The notes beneath the pieces are model-generated. The model had not been told where the DNA came from, did no database searches, and worked only from the letters and a program-made list of their open reading frames with translations. From positions 1 to 8,667 of the forward strand of contig JBAYES010000070.1 in the NCBI GenBank assembly GCA_041667545.1: DNA of 8,667 bases, in the 5' to 3' direction. The DNA comes from SLID01 sp041667545 (GTDB lineage Bacteria > Omnitrophota > Gorgyraeia > Tantalellales > Tantalellaceae). A program made the position numbers and the translations under genes. Below, piece by piece: positions 6,480-8,667 of this stretch (position 1 is the stretch's first letter; each line of letters begins with the position of its first letter).

Positions 6480-6491
6480 ATACCACGTGAA
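6463..6491 (-). promoter_or_regulatory. Promoter of the nitroreductase gene, overlapping the divergent one
   Basis: Read on the minus strand, TATAAT covers 6468-6463 and TTCACG (4 of 6 matches to TTGACA) covers 6491-6486, with a 17-bp spacer. The start would fall near 6456, giving a leader of about 45 nt that contains the AAGGAG site. The two divergent -10 boxes are only 5 bp apart, so the promoters should compete for RNA polymerase. Confidence 0.5.
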
Positions 6492-7308
6492 GAGTATTTT
6501 TGTCATTATACTGGTTTTTCTTTTTATGTCAGGCAGTAGCGGTGTCTTTGCGGGGAGCTTTGATGTTGATGAGCCCGCGGATCCGGGATTTCAAAATAGC
6601 TCTATATCTTTCCATCAGACTGGTCCGGCAAGATCTTTTCATTCGGGGAAAAGACTTGTTTTCAGGATAGCCTGGAACGGTATACCGGTGGGATACGTAA
6701 CCGCGGAAAGCGGAGATGTCTTTGTTTACAGGAACAGAGAGGTGTACACATTAAAACTTGTTACAGAGTCAAACAAGTTTCTTTCGACCATATACAGGGT
6801 GGAAGATACGTTCATTTCTTATGTAGCTACGGATACAATGAGCAGTATGAGGTACGAGGCTGACAGAAAAGAAGGAAGATACAGAAAACATGTTATAGTG
6901 GAATATGATTTTGAAAATATGGAAGCGGTGTACACAAGCGTTACGGACGGATCGATAAAAAGAAGTCCTATATACGAAGACCCGCATGATCTTGTCAGCG
7001 CGATATGCTACTTTATGACACTCCCCGTTAGAAGCGGGGACAGCCTGGACATTGTGCTTAATCTTAATGAGAAAAATTACATTGTCAATGTGAATGCAGG
7101 AGAAATGAAGAAAATAAAAGTCCCTGCTTTGGGAGTAAGGGACGGTCTTAGAGTGACTCCCGTAGCAAAACTTGACGGCGTAGAAGTGGCTAAAGGAAAA
7201 GCATGGGCTTATGTTTCGGCCGATGAGGACGGGTATCCGCTTTATGGTGCGGTGAGAATACCGTTCGGGACCGTTACCGCTACATTGGTGAGGGTGGAAA
7301 GTCTATAG
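6487..7308 (+). CDS. DUF3108 domain-containing exported protein
   Basis: The 273-residue protein starts with a Sec signal peptide: K2, a hydrophobic core to about residue 14, and a likely cleavage after V-F-A (22). The mature part follows the DUF3108 pattern: F-R-I-A-W-N-G-I-P-V-G-Y near 59-70, a Y-R-V-E-D-T-F-I-S-Y segment near 103-112, D-P-H-D-L-V-S-A near 165-172, and a terminal A-D-E-D-G-Y-P-L-Y-G-A-V-R-I-P-F-G-T-V-T-A-T-L near 245-267. Family function is poorly defined; members are periplasmic or envelope beta-rich proteins. The GTG start is chosen because it gives the intact signal peptide and no other start lies in frame back to the stop at 6454-6456. No SD precedes it and the promoter suggests a leaderless message. 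The flavodoxin gene follows after 73 nt, so the two may be co-transcribed. Confidence 0.85.
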   Translation: MKSIFVIILVFLFMSGSSGVFAGSFDVDEPADPGFQNSSISFHQTGPARSFHSGKRLVFRIAWNGIPVGYVTAESGDVFVYRNREVYTLKLVTESNKFLSTIYRVEDTFISYVATDTMSSMRYEADRKEGRYRKHVIVEYDFENMEAVYTSVTDGSIKRSPIYEDPHDLVSAICYFMTLPVRSGDSLDIVLNLNEKNYIVNVNAGEMKKIKVPALGVRDGLRVTPVAKLDGVEVAKGKAWAYVSADEDGYPLYGAVRIPFGTVTATLVRVESL

Positions 7309-7369
7309 TTCAAGGTTCATGGTTTGGGGAAATCACCTGAGGTTTTGAGGCAGGTCAGAAAAATCAGGA

Positions 7370-7376
7370 AAGGAGG
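7370..7376 (+). promoter_or_regulatory. Strong ribosome binding site of the flavodoxin gene
   Basis: AAGGAGG lies 5 nt before ATG 7382 and is close to the full anti-SD complement. It fixes the start and contrasts with the missing SD of the gene upstream. Confidence 0.8.
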
Positions 7377-7381
7377 GTAAA

Positions 7382-7858
7382 ATGAAAAAGATAGCTGTAG
7401 TGTATTATTCAAAAAGTGGGAACACGAAAGCTATGGCTGAGATCATAGCTATGGGCGCGGGAGAGGACAGAGAGATTAAGGTGGATGTCGTGGATATCTC
7501 AGATTTCCCAGCGGATAGATCGTTGTTGTATGACGGCATTATAGTTGGGTCTCCCACATACTATGGATCGATGGCCTGGCAGATAAAGAAATTTTTTGAT
7601 GACTCGGTGAAGTTTCATGGTAAACTATCCGGTAAAGTGGGAGCGGCTTTTACTTCAGCGGCAAATATAGGAGGAGGCAACGAAACCACAATAACGGGTA
7701 TAACGAACGCTATGCTTATACATGGGATGATGATTTTTGGAAGGCATAAGGGCGACCATTATGGAGTGGTTTCCATAGGCGCTCCCGACGACAGGGTTAA
7801 AGAGCAGTGCATAGACCTGGGCCGCCGAGCTGCCGATATGGTGAAAAAACTTGTTTAG
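7382..7858 (+). CDS. Flavodoxin-fold FMN protein, WrbA/NAD(P)H:quinone oxidoreductase-like
   Basis: The 158-residue protein begins with a beta strand and a phosphate-binding loop, Y-S-K-S-G-N-T (9-15), that holds the FMN phosphate. G-S-P-T-Y-Y-G-S-M-A-W-Q-I-K-K-F-F (56-72) and A-F-T-S-A-A-N-I-G-G-G-N-E-T-T (89-103) are loops that cradle the isoalloxazine ring in the WrbA branch. The fold is a small soluble cytoplasmic flavoprotein that would carry electrons or reduce quinones. It is shorter than the typical 190-200-residue WrbA, so it may belong to a general flavodoxin family. A strong SD precedes it. It probably forms an operon with the DUF3108 gene upstream and the PhoH gene 50 nt downstream. 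Confidence 0.87.
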   Translation: MKKIAVVYYSKSGNTKAMAEIIAMGAGEDREIKVDVVDISDFPADRSLLYDGIIVGSPTYYGSMAWQIKKFFDDSVKFHGKLSGKVGAAFTSAANIGGGNETTITGITNAMLIHGMMIFGRHKGDHYGVVSIGAPDDRVKEQCIDLGRRAADMVKKLV

Positions 7859-7872
7859 CCGGATGGTCCGGC
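7858..7872 (+). other. Short G/C-rich hairpin after the flavodoxin stop codon
   Basis: GCCGGA (7858-7863) pairs perfectly with TCCGGC (7867-7872) around a 3-nt loop. No T-run follows, so it is unlikely to end transcription. It may stabilise the 3' end of the flavodoxin message in an operon with the PhoH gene. Confidence 0.4.
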
Positions 7873-7908
7873 GGAAATAAATGCAAAACCTCAACGAAAG
7901 GAAAAGTC

Positions 7909-8667
7909 TTGAAAAAAACATTTGTTCTTGATACGAACGTTATTCTTCATAATCCTCAGTCTCTGGTCTCGTTTTCCGACAATACCGTACTTCTGCCGAT
8001 AGAAGTCTTAGAGGAATTGGACAGGTTCAAGAGGGATCATGATGAAATGGGACGTAACGCCAGGGTAGCCATTCGTATGCTTGACGGTATGCGTAGAAAT
8101 GGCGAACCCGGAGAAGGTTTTTCTCTTGATAACGGCGGAACATTGAAAATAACCACCGGGATGGACTATGACAAGGTAAAGGGGCTTGGCCTTTCGAAGA
8201 ATATCGCCGATAACAGGATACTTATAACGGCCTATATCATGCAGAAGAACGGCGAACATGTGATATTTGTTTCTAAAGACATAAACGCCCGGATAAAGGC
8301 CGATGCTTTGGGAATAAAATGTGTGGATTTTGAAAAACAGAAAGTAGATATTGACAGACTTTATCAGGGATGGCGTACTGTAGAGGTAGAAAAGGAACAG
8401 TTGGATATTTTTTATAATAAAAAGGAGTTTCCCGCTGGCGAAATGGAATTTTTCCCGAATGAATTCGCGCTTCTTACTGATAAGAATAATCCCAAACATA
8501 CGGCTATCGGCAGATTTAAAGACGATTTCAGTATTTTAATGCCTCTCATTTTCAATAAAACGGCGGTTATGTCCATAAGACCCAGGAATAAAGAACAGGC
8601 CATGGCTATTGAACTCCTTTTGAACAACGACATACATCTTGTGACACTTGTCGGGCAGGCGGGTACG
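7909..8667 (+). CDS. PIN-PhoH fusion ATPase, N-terminal part (cut by the window edge)
   Basis: 253 residues are visible and the frame is open to the last base. An N-terminal PIN nuclease domain shows F-V-L-D8-T-N, P-I-E-V-L-E-E-L-D (30-38), an N-I-A-D101-N-R-I segment and V-S-K-D124-I-N-A-R, which together form the acidic metal site used to cut RNA. After a linker, about residues 226-253 begin a PhoH-type P-loop ATPase: N-K-E-Q-A-M-A-I-E-L-L-L, then L-V-T-L-V-G-Q-A-G-T, the start of Walker A (G-x-A-G-T-G-K-T). The window stops in the middle of that motif. Full-length relatives are about 430-450 residues. They are cytoplasmic proteins believed to act in RNA metabolism. TTG is the start: AAAGGA (7897-7902) lies 6 nt upstream, and the nearby ATG at 7881 is out of frame. 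Confidence 0.92.
   Translation, partial: MKKTFVLDTNVILHNPQSLVSFSDNTVLLPIEVLEELDRFKRDHDEMGRNARVAIRMLDGMRRNGEPGEGFSLDNGGTLKITTGMDYDKVKGLGLSKNIADNRILITAYIMQKNGEHVIFVSKDINARIKADALGIKCVDFEKQKVDIDRLYQGWRTVEVEKEQLDIFYNKKEFPAGEMEFFPNEFALLTDKNNPKHTAIGRFKDDFSILMPLIFNKTAVMSIRPRNKEQAMAIELLLNNDIHLVTLVGQAGT

Noticed and set aside
7335..7355. Hairpin ACCTG/CAGGT before the flavodoxin gene as a terminator or attenuator
   Set aside because: The stem has only 5 bp with an 11-nt loop and no T-run.
8008..8633. Long minus-strand frames (163 and 73 residues)
   Set aside because: They lie antisense within the clear PIN-PhoH coding frame and show no family motif.
1..8667. tRNA, rRNA, CRISPR array, riboswitch of a known class
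   Set aside because: I found no cloverleaf, regularly spaced repeats or conserved riboswitch cores on either strand.

Overview
The window looks like a chromosomal segment from an uncultured, probably Gram-negative bacterium. A lipobox lipoprotein, a signal-peptide DUF3108 protein, Shine-Dalgarno (SD) sites of the AAGGAG type and mixed ATG/GTG/TTG starts all fit that. The gene mix and the long repeat-containing protein remind me of Omnitrophota-like genomes, but this is an impression and nothing here proves it.

Region 1 (1-3472) is AT-rich and accessory in character. It holds the C-terminal part of a large repeat-bearing protein whose frame is broken by an in-frame TAA at 92-94. Nine bases later comes an outer-membrane-type lipoprotein with TolB-like beta-propeller motifs, whose SD overlaps the stop codon of the large gene. 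Hand counts of GC are about 47-53% in 1-240 but only about 30-32% in sampled lines at 541-600 and 2701-2760, so composition drops inside the large gene.

Region 2 (3473-4474) is an IS3-type transposase remnant on the minus strand. It keeps a full D, D(35)E catalytic core but has lost its N-terminal part. It is followed by about 250 bases of AT-rich, gene-free DNA that ends in a near-consensus sigma70 promoter.

Region 3 (4475-5202) is a self-contained unit: strong promoter, a 125-residue single-pass membrane protein of unknown function, and a clear intrinsic terminator. Immediately after it lies a 172-bp nested palindromic element (4926-5097). It has a perfect 19-bp outer stem and two inner stems, so it can fold as a three-way junction. 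I do not recognise it, and it is the most unusual object in the window.

Region 4 (5203-8667) is ordinary housekeeping DNA at higher GC. It holds a Nudix hydrolase of the ADP-ribose pyrophosphatase type (+), a convergent FMN nitroreductase (-), and then, from a shared divergent promoter region, a DUF3108 exported protein, a WrbA/flavodoxin-like protein and the start of a PIN-PhoH ATPase (all +). The DUF3108 gene starts with GTG 8 bases after a perfect TATAAT and has no SD, so it may be translated from a leaderless mRNA. The nitroreductase and flavodoxin are both FMN redox proteins. The PhoH gene runs off the window inside its Walker A motif.
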